64,000 bases of DNA from Lineolata rhizophorae (lineage: Eukaryota; Ascomycota; Dothideomycetes; Lineolatales; Lineolataceae). The notes under the pieces are model-generated. The model was not told where the DNA came from. It saw only the letters and a program-made list of their open reading frames with translations, and did not search any database. Position 1 is the first letter of the stretch; each line of letters starts with the position of its first letter. The position numbers and the translations under genes are program-made. Below are positions 33,701-41,558 of this stretch, piece by piece. The DNA lies in the NCBI GenBank assembly GCA_010093515.1, contig MU001673.1, forward strand, positions 1,373,320-1,437,319, given 5' to 3'.

Positions 33701-36400
33701 CACCTTCTCATCACCCAGGCTAAAATCCGCCAGACCCCCACCGCCAAACCCGCCCTTAGCACCGCTAAACTCGTCCTCCTCGTCCTCCTCCTCCAGCCCC
33801 GGAATCCCCTCCTCACCACCACCCCACCCGTCCGCCCCCCCAAACCCCCCCTCATCCTCATCGAAAAGCGCATCCTCATCGAACTCATCCTCATCAAACT
33901 CATCATACCCCCTACTATCCCTGACCTTGCCCCCCCTGCCCTCCTGCGCCTCCACCTCCGCCACCCCCCGTGGATTCAACTCGCGCTCCCGCGCCGCCTT
34001 GATCATGTGCCGCTCCTCGAGGATGCGCTCCTGCGCCGCCGAGTCCGCCCCCGACGCCAGCTGGAAGCTGAAGCGCGAGCTCTTGGACGTGATGCGCGAG
34101 GGCGCCGCCGACCCGCCGCCGCCGCCGAAGCCGAAGCCGTCCGCCAGCACCCCCGACAGCACGCGCGAGCGCCGCTTCGCCGGGCTCGTCGTCGACGCGA
34201 CCGACCTGGCGCTCATGGTGCGGCGGCTCGAGGAGAGCGCCGCCGCGTTGGCGGCGCCCGTGGACGCGGCCCCGTCGGCCTGCTGCTGCTGCTGCTGCGG
34301 CTGCTGCTGCTCCCGGTGAGGCGCGTCGGCCGGGCTGCCGTGCGAGGTCACGGAGTCGGACTCCGGGACCGGCGACAAGGCGGGGGCGCCGGCGCCGACG
34401 GCGAGGCCATCATCACGGGAGGCGTGGCGCAATTGCTGCTGCTGTGGCTGCTGCTGTGGCTGCTGCTGTGGCTGCTGCTGTGGCTGTGGCTGTTGGGGCT
34501 GCTGTTGGGGCGGTTGCTGACCCTGCTGATCCCGTGGCGCCGGCGACGACACCGCCGCGGGCGAGGGCGGTGGCCGTGGGGGCAGCTTCTTATCGGCCGC
34601 GGTGCTGCCGCCGCCGCCCACGGATCCGGGTCGCTTGGGGAGCGGGACCTGCCTGTCGGCGCCCGCGCCCGCAGCGCCCAAGCCCGCAGCGCCCAAGCCC
34701 GCGGCCGACGACGACGACGCCGTGCCGGACCCTTGGTGCTGGAACGCCGGCGCCGCCGGCAGCTGCTCGCCGGCGCCGCCCGCGGGCAGCAGGTTCCGGG
34801 CCACGAAGTCGCGGTTGGCCAGGTTCTCGTGGCGGATGGCGCTCTCGGCGGCGGCGGCGGCGGCGGCTCCGTCGTCCCCGGCATCGGCAGCGGCATCGTC
34901 GTCGTCGTCGTCGAAGTTCTCGACGAAGTGCGGCGTGTGCGGCCTTCCCGCCGGGCTCCTCTGCTCCTCGGCCGCGCCGTCCTTGGCCACCGCCAGCCTG
35001 TTGGCGTCTCCGGCGTCCCTCCCGCCACCAGCGCCAGCGCCAGCGCCGCCGCCGCCGCCGTCCACGGTCGCGCCGCTGTCCTGCGAGAAGTTGCGCCGCG
35101 GCCGCCGCGGCGCCGAGAAGTCGTGCACGCCCTTGCCGCGGATGCGCGGGTCGTAGTCGTCGGGCAGCGTCATGGCGGGCACCGCGAGGCGGCGGTGCTG
35201 CTGCGATATGAGGGCTTCCTCGGCGAGCTCGAGCGTCTGGCCGGAGCGCCGGCGCGAGAGCAGCGACATGGGGTTGAGGAGGGTGTTGAGCTTGGATGTT
35301 TTGGAGGTGATGGTGCCGCCGGTGGTGGAGCCCAGGGCAGAAGACGGAGACGGTGGTGGTTTGGCGGATGGTGGGGCCGTGGGAGCTGGCGAGGCGTGGG
35401 AGTTGGAAGTGGTGGGGACGGCGTTGGTGGAGAAGGATGTCAGCATTGGTTGGGGGCGCTCGTGAGAAGAACTCGTGGATACTGAGGGTTGGTGCTGAGA
35501 TGAGGCTGCCATTGGAGATGGAGGGAATGGCGATGTCGGCGGTCCCGGTTGTTGTTGTTGTTGTTGCTGTTGTTGCTGCGATTGCTCCGCTCCTGCGCCA
35601 GCACCGTACGCACCCAGCATCCGCCCTTTTGCTCTGAGTCCCGTCGGTGCTGCCGTGTTCGGTCTCCTCGGCAGGTTCGCGCTCCCATCGGCAGATGTCG
35701 ACTGGTACAATGGCGGCATCCCTGGTGATATAAGGTACCCCTGGCCCTGGCCCTGGGCCTGGCTCTGTCCGCTCATTGCCGTGCCTCGACGAGCCTGTTG
35801 CTCATCGTAACTCTGCGGCTGCTGCTGCCACTCTTCCGCCGACGACTTCCTCGGCCTCCTTCCTTGCGCGTGTGCGCCCCCTGTCGTCGTCCAACCGGTT
35901 ATACCGGTGCTCGCCGCAACTGCGGATTCATACCTCTCGCTGTTGCTATGATCCGACGGTTGTCGGCGCCCTGGCAGTTGTGGTGGAGCCTGGGCGGGAT
36001 TCCGCTCGACGCGCGAGGCGACACGTGGAATAGGCGGGAGGATAGGCGGGAAGGGCGACACGGGGGATGTATGCTCGGCGTTTGGAGACGACGGCGAAGG
36101 GGCGTAGGCGTACTGTTGTTGCTGTTGCTGGTGCTGTTGTAGACTATGGTTGTGATGGTGGAAAAAGCCGTGTGCGTGGTGGTGGTGCGGCTGATTGTAA
36201 TGCTGCTGATGCTCGGCCGGTAGGGGCGGCAACGGCGGGCTCGTCATGGCGCTCGTGGTGGCCGGCGCGCCGGTCCCGGCCGCGCCGGGCGCCGTCGGCG
36301 ACGTGAAAGACGAGGACGTCGTGGGATCGGGTGAAGTCGGATTCGAGCCCGCACGCCGGTGGTGCCCTCGCAGGTACGAGAACATGGTCGAGGGCGCCAT
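30797..36400 (-). CDS. Unknown 1867-aa low-complexity protein with polyQ and acidic tracts
   Basis: A single frame of 1867 codons from the ATG at 36400 (MAPSTMFSYLRGHHRRAG). The frame is open a further 35 codons upstream but only from a GTG. Most is low-complexity. There is a Gln run near residue 277 (encoded about 35545-35580). QPQQQ-type repeats occur around 620-655, and AGAGAD hexapeptide repeats near 903-925. An acidic block follows FDEDEFDEDALFDEDEGGFG at about 830-876, and a Tyr/Asp-rich patch lies at about 1350-1380 (SSYDFDDGYDYDYDMGDDAF). Short ordered-looking, probably conserved islands are LAVPAMTLPDDYDPRIRGKG, ERILEERHMIKAARERELNP, LYFDDGLIDDLPNIGSSDDE and a C-terminal DSVTYVREADPGGEGDRWVL. 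No enzyme motif or membrane segment is visible. Function unknown. The long plus-strand frames inside it are composition shadows. Confidence 0.8.
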   Translation of the reverse strand: MAPSTMFSYLRGHHRRAGSNPTSPDPTTSSSFTSPTAPGAAGTGAPATTSAMTSPPLPPLPAEHQQHYNQPHHHHAHGFFHHHNHSLQQHQQQQQQYAYAPSPSSPNAEHTSPVSPFPPILPPIPRVASRVERNPAQAPPQLPGRRQPSDHSNSERYESAVAASTGITGWTTTGGAHAQGRRPRKSSAEEWQQQPQSYDEQQARRGTAMSGQSQAQGQGQGYLISPGMPPLYQSTSADGSANLPRRPNTAAPTGLRAKGRMLGAYGAGAGAEQSQQQQQQQQQQPGPPTSPFPPSPMAASSQHQPSVSTSSSHERPQPMLTSFSTNAVPTTSNSHASPAPTAPPSAKPPPSPSSALGSTTGGTITSKTSKLNTLLNPMSLLSRRRSGQTLELAEEALISQQHRRLAVPAMTLPDDYDPRIRGKGVHDFSAPRRPRRNFSQDSGATVDGGGGGAGAGAGGGRDAGDANRLAVAKDGAAEEQRSPAGRPHTPHFVENFDDDDDDAAADAGDDGAAAAAAAESAIRHENLANRDFVARNLLPAGGAGEQLPAAPAFQHQGSGTASSSSAAGLGAAGLGAAGAGADRQVPLPKRPGSVGGGGSTAADKKLPPRPPPSPAAVSSPAPRDQQGQQPPQQQPQQPQPQQQPQQQPQQQPQQQQLRHASRDDGLAVGAGAPALSPVPESDSVTSHGSPADAPHREQQQPQQQQQQADGAASTGAANAAALSSSRRTMSARSVASTTSPAKRRSRVLSGVLADGFGFGGGGGSAAPSRITSKSSRFSFQLASGADSAAQERILEERHMIKAARERELNPRGVAEVEAQEGRGGKVRDSRGYDEFDEDEFDEDALFDEDEGGFGGADGWGGGEEGIPGLEEEDEEDEFSGAKGGFGGGGLADFSLGDEKVSGGETGVDAGAGADAGAGADAGAGADPAAGGPAAPPGTMQNLNSVNAMAGFVFGSPAGGAALGSPPFSGLNGAGPNPALFNQVGTPRDADGNVIGFAFSQDGSVISQSLQQGFANGGAGLGFPVPPQDHPHPHQQGQGLGLGLMGFDPTSAARGSAQEVRSPPDDEGTNKLGKKAKGFDVLGEDDGDFVGDDLYFDDGLIDDLPNIGSSDDEDGNAAPKEKFDESIFDDPTKHLFDRRVNAPVPAPLALGGGSRKEIPAVDGAMEGDEADDEVAPPQLRHQTTQTQKQHPRHQQHQAAGSDPSAGFASLDAYHGALADAANRAAADGRFLRKDSVTLPASVLGEVTKEAEVENSSEAGAEEGTRGTEELAMEGEDAHRRSSASPPGLESRPSLVPDDGRFSAETNFSLGVVGSGMQPGVVAQPAQPPPLKDGSGNKLGGGAVGATNAGISGSDYDYSFDSSSYDFDDGYDYDYDMGDDAFEDPMIAAANAEALANDYEGIYGREFGFYAASPASATPGGGTAANAVAGAPGSASAEAQAMYGGFFGAAGSPGGLGRSTSGRNAVREPNLTPITERSEYSTRNSFISIGGGGGGVPPGANGAAIPSPGLAQLAARMSSSPFGFDVGNAAGGGGAGGAGGGEDDEFFSMEMLKKLRRGAFGGSNGSLRSSGGSGGGGQGSERNSSSSPVAWTGQYSKRGSSPMIFATNVEEEEEEVTAGAVGGEHRNQAAEYGKRQQPTPAHWDLEDGDDASDLDSDVSADDDVAAAAAAYDPADDDRFGTYYDDVDTDEDAHFGGSNNNNNRNSNFPDSPTLTSTSSRPLGMLPSDIPVRAESPASPKSPPLSAPATAAAAAGPGWSPAFSDKSADLAWQLHFQQQQQGRRASSSSSPPLQHAGGGSAKETRRVSVGSAGGGWRPGHSRAGSAADSVTYVREADPGGEGDRWVLERRRTGESGEMELVGREVVENGRI
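33625..33690. repeat. Tandem 18-bp repeat encoding AGAGAD
   Basis: Near-perfect copies of an 18-bp unit (GCGCCCGCGTCTGCGCCT on the plus strand) lie in tandem within the 1867-aa gene. The protein reads AGAGAD three to four times. The unit is a multiple of three, so copy-number change would keep the frame. Confidence 0.8.
34432..34512. repeat. CTG/CAG-type repeat encoding QPQQQ units
   Basis: CTGCTGCTGTGG-like units repeat on the plus strand, read on the minus strand as alternating Gln triplets and Pro in the 1867-aa protein. The repeat is interrupted, which favours moderate rather than extreme length instability. Confidence 0.8.
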
Positions 36401-38744
36401 CGGGGGCCGGAGATTGCCGCCACCTTTGCTCGACTGCGCCTGCCTGCCTGCCCGCTCCTGCCTTCCGCCGCACCGGCTGCTTCGTCCCGCGTGCTCGTCG
36501 GCCACGGCTCAGGCACATGCAACTTGGCCGCGCAGCGTCCGCCCGTGTCGCCGTCGATCAAAGGGGGTGGCAAGATCTGGTATGGCTAATGCGCTAGGAC
36601 GCTCCGCGGTGCCGCCGTCGAACGCAGCGCGTCTATCCCGCAAACGCGCCAACCGGACGTAAAATCGCGCTCGCTAATGTATGTCGACGGTCGATCGAAG
36701 TCTAGAAAGCTGTGGAGGTATGCGGAGGAGGGCTTGCGTGCGCGTTCACAGGACGGTTGAAAAGGGGGGGCTTTCGGTCGCCCGTCGTTTGTACGCAGAT
36801 TTGACGGAGGGCGTGATAGGTCTGCTTCGCGAAGACTGCGCTTGCTGCAGCCGAGCACCTCGTCGGTACCAGCCGGATTCGCGCCTTCCTGGCCTGGCGG
36901 TCCCTCTTGATCGGCCGCTTCCTCGCTCTGCCCGGCGGGTTTCTGGGCAAGCCGTGAAGGGCTCTGGCTCCCTAACGCGCGCTGCTGCAGCCGCAGATGC
37001 GGAGATCGGCCATGGGATGCGTCGGCGCCGATGGAACGAGCCGTGTGCCTGGTCGACGGCCAGGCGTGTGCGTGTGGAACAGAGGCGTGGAACCGGGCGT
37101 GGGGCGAGAAAGCGGCGGGCGGGCGGTTTTGTCGTCGACGGCGAGGAATGGGACGGCGGGTGGAGTGAGAGGCTGAAGGCCTGCGCGTGAGTGAAAACCT
37201 CCTAGTGGTGCTCTCTCGATGCGGCCGCCCGGAGACGCAACGTAAGGCGAGTGGTTGGCCACGCTTTTCGGCCGATTGCTTGGCCAGGCTCGGGCGAATT
37301 GTTTTTGTCTTGGGCAGACGCCTGGCAGGCACGGAGGGCTGAGCTGTTCCTTTCCAGCGAAGGGCGGCTCGTGGGCCCGACGTCCGGGTCGTCAGGCACG
37401 ACACGCGCCTGGAATCCGCTGGGCAGGGCGCTGGCGCTCGAGAATGCCCAGGACAGAGCGGTGATCAGTCAGCCGCTCCCGGCGAGAAACAAACGCGGGG
37501 GTTGCGTGTGTCGGCGAGAAGCTTCTGGGTGGGCCTTCTAGGCAAGGCGGACCGGACAGGAGACGGGCGAATGCTGCTTCTCGTCCCCGGAATCGGGTTC
37601 GCGCTCGCCAGCCCGGTAGTCAGCAAGCCCGCAAGCCCAGCGTATACAAGAGCAGCCTCTCCGCCAGCGTGAGCATGTAAGTACCTACAAGTAGCCCTCC
37701 CTCCGTACGCGCCCCCCGTCCCGTCGTCACACCAGCCACGAAAAAAAAAAAAAAAAACACCTCAGCGAGTCGGGCCCGGCGGGCGCGCGTCGCGCCAATC
37801 CCCTTCCCGCCGTCCGTTCCGAAGGCGTCGCAGGCGACCCACTCGGGCGCAATCCTACAACGCCAAAAAGCCGCCCGACCGAGCGAACGCGGCTCTCTCT
37901 CTCGCGCGACACTTGGGCCGGGGGGACGAGAAAGCAAGAAGGCCGGAGTGCGCCTCGCTCGTCGCCGCGACGAACGAAACCGCGCAGGCCGCGCGCGCAC
38001 GCCCCGCTCCCCGCCTTGCATCCCCCAGCCGCCGCCGTTGCCGGGCGGCGCTCAATGCTGCCGGCCCTGCTCGTGCCCCCCTTTGCTCCCCTTGCTCCCT
38101 GTTCCGCGGCGTCCCGTGCTTCCAACCGCCCGGGCCCGCGATGGGTTCTGTCGCGAACCGGCATGGGAGCCCTGCCCTCCCGGCGCCCGTTCCGATAATG
38201 CGCCTGATATACATACGTAGCATGTAGGGGCCGTCTCGCCTTGACTTGCCTTGGGCTTGAACTACCCGACTGGCAAAGAATGCCGTTGTGCCTTCCGGCT
38301 AGCGTCTTTTTTGTACGGCGTGCTGAGTGCTACGACGGTTTGACCCGCTAATATCTCGCTAATGTTACCCACTCTGTAACTCTCTACTGGCCAATTTTCC
38401 GCCTTAGGAAACACGTACACACTAGACGGGATGACCCCTATAATGTGACTGGAAGAACACACGTCGTTCCTCATAGCAAAGTAGCATGCTGTTACCCGAA
38501 GATCACGTGCATACATGACCCATGGGTGAATGAGCCCAAACGCCCTCTTCAAGAAGCGAGCCTTCGCCCGCACACGTACCTTTTCAATACAACCTCAATT
38601 GCCAACATCTCTGTGCGGCCAAAGGCCACCCTCGACGTGAAATCTAAACCGACCTAAACGCCGCCATTTTAGCCTTCGTCAAAAGCCTCATCGACCATTA
38701 ACCCTCTATACCATATGCTCATCGTACATTACCCATCGAATAGA
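36401..38744. other. Promoter side of the 1867-aa gene; no gene seen
   Basis: About 2.3 kb. The segment 36401-38220 is GC-rich and full of overlapping spurious frames (for example 36586-37404 minus). It holds an A17 run at 37741-37757. Segment 38230-38740 is more AT-rich. Expected content is the promoter and 5' UTR of the 1867-aa gene and the downstream flank of the F-box gene. Nothing coding is supported. Confidence 0.55.
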
Positions 38745-38872
38745 CCCTTGCGCACCTCATGCCAGCTCCTCCATCACCCATGCCCCCGACCCCCACCCCC
38801 ACCCCCACCCCCACCCCTTCCCCTCCAACCTCCCCTCCGCGGCACCACCGCCTCGTTCGGCTGCAACCGCTC
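38745..38872. repeat. Left copy of a 128-bp duplicated F-box gene tail
   Basis: This 128-bp block begins CCCTTGCGCACCTCATGCCA and ends TCGTTCGGCTGCAACCGCTC. It has the same ends and the same length as 38883-39010 across the N gap. The middle differs: here it is CCCCCA-type repeats. Read on the minus strand it keeps the F-box frame from ERLQPNEAVVP to the same HG-stop. Confidence 0.9.
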
Positions 38873-38882
38873 NNNNNNNNNN
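38873..38882. other. Assembly gap (10 N)
   Basis: Ten N bases join two contigs or reads. The flanks are two versions of the same sequence rather than neighbouring unique DNA, so the gap probably represents unmerged overlap. Its true size may be negative. Confidence 0.97.
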
Positions 38883-39010
38883 CCCTTGCGCACCTCATGC
38901 CAGCTCCTCCATCACCCATGCCCCCCACCACCACCACCACCCCCTCCTCCACCTGCCCACCTCCCCCTCGCCCTCTGCGGCACCACCGCCTCGTTCGGCT
39001 GCAACCGCTC
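38883..39010. repeat. Right copy of the 128-bp F-box gene tail
   Basis: Same length and same terminal sequences as 38745-38872, but with ACC-type repeats in the middle. It is continuous with the rest of the F-box gene, so it was used for the annotated stop codon. Confidence 0.9.
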
Positions 39011-41274
39011 ATCCAGCCCCTTCCTCCACGCCGCATACTTGCCCACGCCCCTCTGCACCCACACCTTCAGCGACCCCGGCGCATCGCGGCCCGCGTCGAG
39101 CCCGTGCTCCAGCAGCGCCAGCGCCAGCACCTCGCCGCGGGCGTTGAACGCCTGCTTGATGTTGACGCTGCCGCTCCTGGGGCGCGTCTGCCCGCTCCGC
39201 GCCCGCGGCTGGGGCTGCGCCTGCGCCTGCGGCGGCCCCGGCGCCGAGACGCCGAAGACGGGGTCCGCTCGCGCCCCGTCGTTCACGCCCAGCGCGTCCA
39301 GCTGCATCACTGTGCCCTCGGAGCCGATGTACAGTGTCGGCGACGCGCCGCCCGCCGGCGCCGAGACGCTGTACACGGGCGACGAGACGCCGCGCATTCC
39401 CTCATGGTGGCGCGGGTACGTGAAGACGGACCAGCCGGGGGGACGGTCTTCGTCGTCGTCTCTGTCGCCTGGAGAAGTGCGGGGTTCCTGGCGGTTGTTG
39501 TTGTCGTCGTCGTCGTGGTTCGTAGCGGGTGCGGGTTTGGCGGAGTCGTGTTGCGGTCTTGGGCGGGAAGCGAGTGCCTTGTTCGTGTCGGAAGGGTGGT
39601 GAGAATTGCTCTGCGCATCGCGGTAGTCGTATGTGCTAAGGCCGCCGTAAGTGGCTCGTTGGCGGATGTCGAAGAACATGAGTAGACGATGGCGGCCGCC
39701 GCCAACGGCGATGCGGTCACGGCCAAGAGGCTGGATGCTGTACATCGAGGAGTTGGGGTCGATGGGATTCGCCACGCTGAATTCATAAGGGGTCGGAGAG
39801 CGAAGGTCATGAAGACTGTGAAGGTTGGTGAGCTATTCTAGTTTCCTCTTCCTCTTCCGCTTCCGGACTAGCCTGTAGAGAATGGACGAACGATCCAGTC
39901 CATACAGCGGTGCAATCGGCTGAGATTGTACTTGCACAAGTTCAGGGGCTGGCCTCAAGAAAAAGGCTCCATAAAGAAGTTTAATACGCACAATACTTGC
40001 CCGAAGTCCATCCCGGTGAAGAATAAGAGGCGATCGGGATTCTCAGTGTAAAAAGCTGATGACATCTTCGGTATTTCGGCAATGAACTTTACGGAGATGC
40101 TCCTAGCATATCCCGGCCATTGAAACTGTCGGATAGGCTGCTCTGAGATTCCCTCCTGCAACACTTCGTGGACACGGAGAGGATCTTTGCTCGGTCCCAG
40201 TCCAATGGCGAGAACGGAGGTGTGCAGAAACTGAACGGCCCAAAGCGATGCATCTTTAGTTTCTTTCTTAAGGCATTGGAGCTCTCCAAATGGTGCGGTT
40301 GGGTTCGGTTCCGTTACCAAGACTGGCTTGTCAATATTGCCACAGTCCATGCTTCGGTACACAGCCACACCGGCACCCTCGCCTTTGCCCAAGCATGCTG
40401 CAAGCATAGGCGTCTTCGATGGACTTAGCGATATAGCCACTACTCCCCGTCCACCAGTCTCATACGCCTCCAAGAGTTCACTCTTACGCGCTCTAGGAGA
40501 TATGCGTAGTAGAGATAGGTTGCCATTAGCCCTACCTAGAATAACGAATTCCTCGTCCTCCTCATCCTCTAAGTCAAACACAGCTCCCCTACCTCGATGT
40601 ATCGGTTTGAATAACTTCAAGCTGGTGATGTCGTCCACTCCCTCGCGGACGCCCTGATCACGATACGTGAACCATTCAACCTTATGGGACTGGAATGGGC
40701 CGCAGTTCTCCAAGGTGCTCACCCGGCGCTCCATCGCAGCATGACCGGTCCAACGCAGTCGAAGCACCAACTCTGACCCCGCGCTCCAGGCGAGCACCTC
40801 GCGGCGCGAAGCCCAATCCACCTGACCGCCAGGCAGCTTCACCCACTGCTCGTAGCTGTCAATGACGGGCTGGTAGCCCATTGTCTGCCCGCCCTTGCTC
40901 TCCCACCGCTCCACGACGTCGCCCTGCGGCAGCACGCATACTCTGCCCGCCGGCTCGACGTATCGAGCGACGACGCCGCGCCGGTCGTAATTGCGTGATA
41001 GCGAAGTGAGCCCGTGGACGGCGTCGCGCCAGAATTGCGGCGGCGGGCTCGGCGGCAGCGAGACGCCGGGAAAACGCGAGCGCACGAATGCTTTCCAGCC
41101 GTGATGGGTGACGAAATTGTAGAGGGCGCGGCAGGTGAGTGAGAGGCTCGAGAGGGAGTGCGCGCTGGGCAAGTAGTCTGCTACGACGCCAAGGAGCTCC
41201 ACGGGGAGGGTCGAGAGATTTGTCGAAGGCGCATGAGCAGCATCTTTAGCACCGGGAGCCATGGCGAGAGGCAT
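38912..41274 (-). CDS. F-box protein with predicted beta-propeller-like C-terminal region
   Basis: Two exons (39988-41274, 38912-39832) encode 735 aa. An F-box occupies about residues 20-70 (LSTLPVELLGVVADYLPSAH, then LTCRALYNFVTHHGWKAFVR), which in SCF ubiquitin ligases binds Skp1. The rest has repeated beta-rich segments ending in short acidic or hydrophobic strands (FVILGRANGNLSLLRIS, GVVAISLSPSKTPMLAACLG, LHSLHDLRSPTPYEFSV, RIAVGGGRHRLLMFFDIR). They resemble divergent WD-type blades, although no canonical GH-WD repeat is seen. The likely role is substrate recognition by an SCF complex; the substrate is unknown. The 154-nt intron is inferred from a GTATTA donor and ATAG acceptor that keep the frame; the donor is less certain. 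The Gly-rich tail ends beside an assembly gap and exists in two versions. Confidence 0.85.
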
Positions 41275-41558
41275 GGCTGCAACCGACGTCTGTGCCTGGC
41301 CAGGACTGAGAAGAAATACAGACTGCTGGGGTCGAAGGCACTGTGTATGACGTTAGTGTCTCGGACAATTTTGACCAGTCATAGTTCTTGCCAAGACCGC
41401 CACTTTCCTTATCGATAGAGACCTCGATGAGCCCCTGTCCGACGCATTTCTATTGGTCAATCAGCTAAACCTCAACCACTTCTCTCAAGAAACTCGACAT
41501 CTTGGCCCCACGAACGGAGAATTCCGTACCCCTTTCACTCCAACTCCACTCGGATATT
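41275..41558. promoter_or_regulatory. Bidirectional promoter, F-box gene / P450
   Basis: Only 284 bp separate the two divergent start codons. On the plus strand it contains an inverted CCAAT box (ATTGG, 41452-41456) about 100 bp from the P450 ATG and a GATA-type core in TTATCGATAG (41410-41419). Both genes must take their core promoters from this interval. Confidence 0.6.

Noticed and set aside
33581-35485. 634-codon plus-strand frame (and 381 codons at 33174-34319)
   Set aside because: Antisense to the GC-rich repeats of the 1867-aa gene; Arg/Leu-only repetitive translation typical of a shadow frame.
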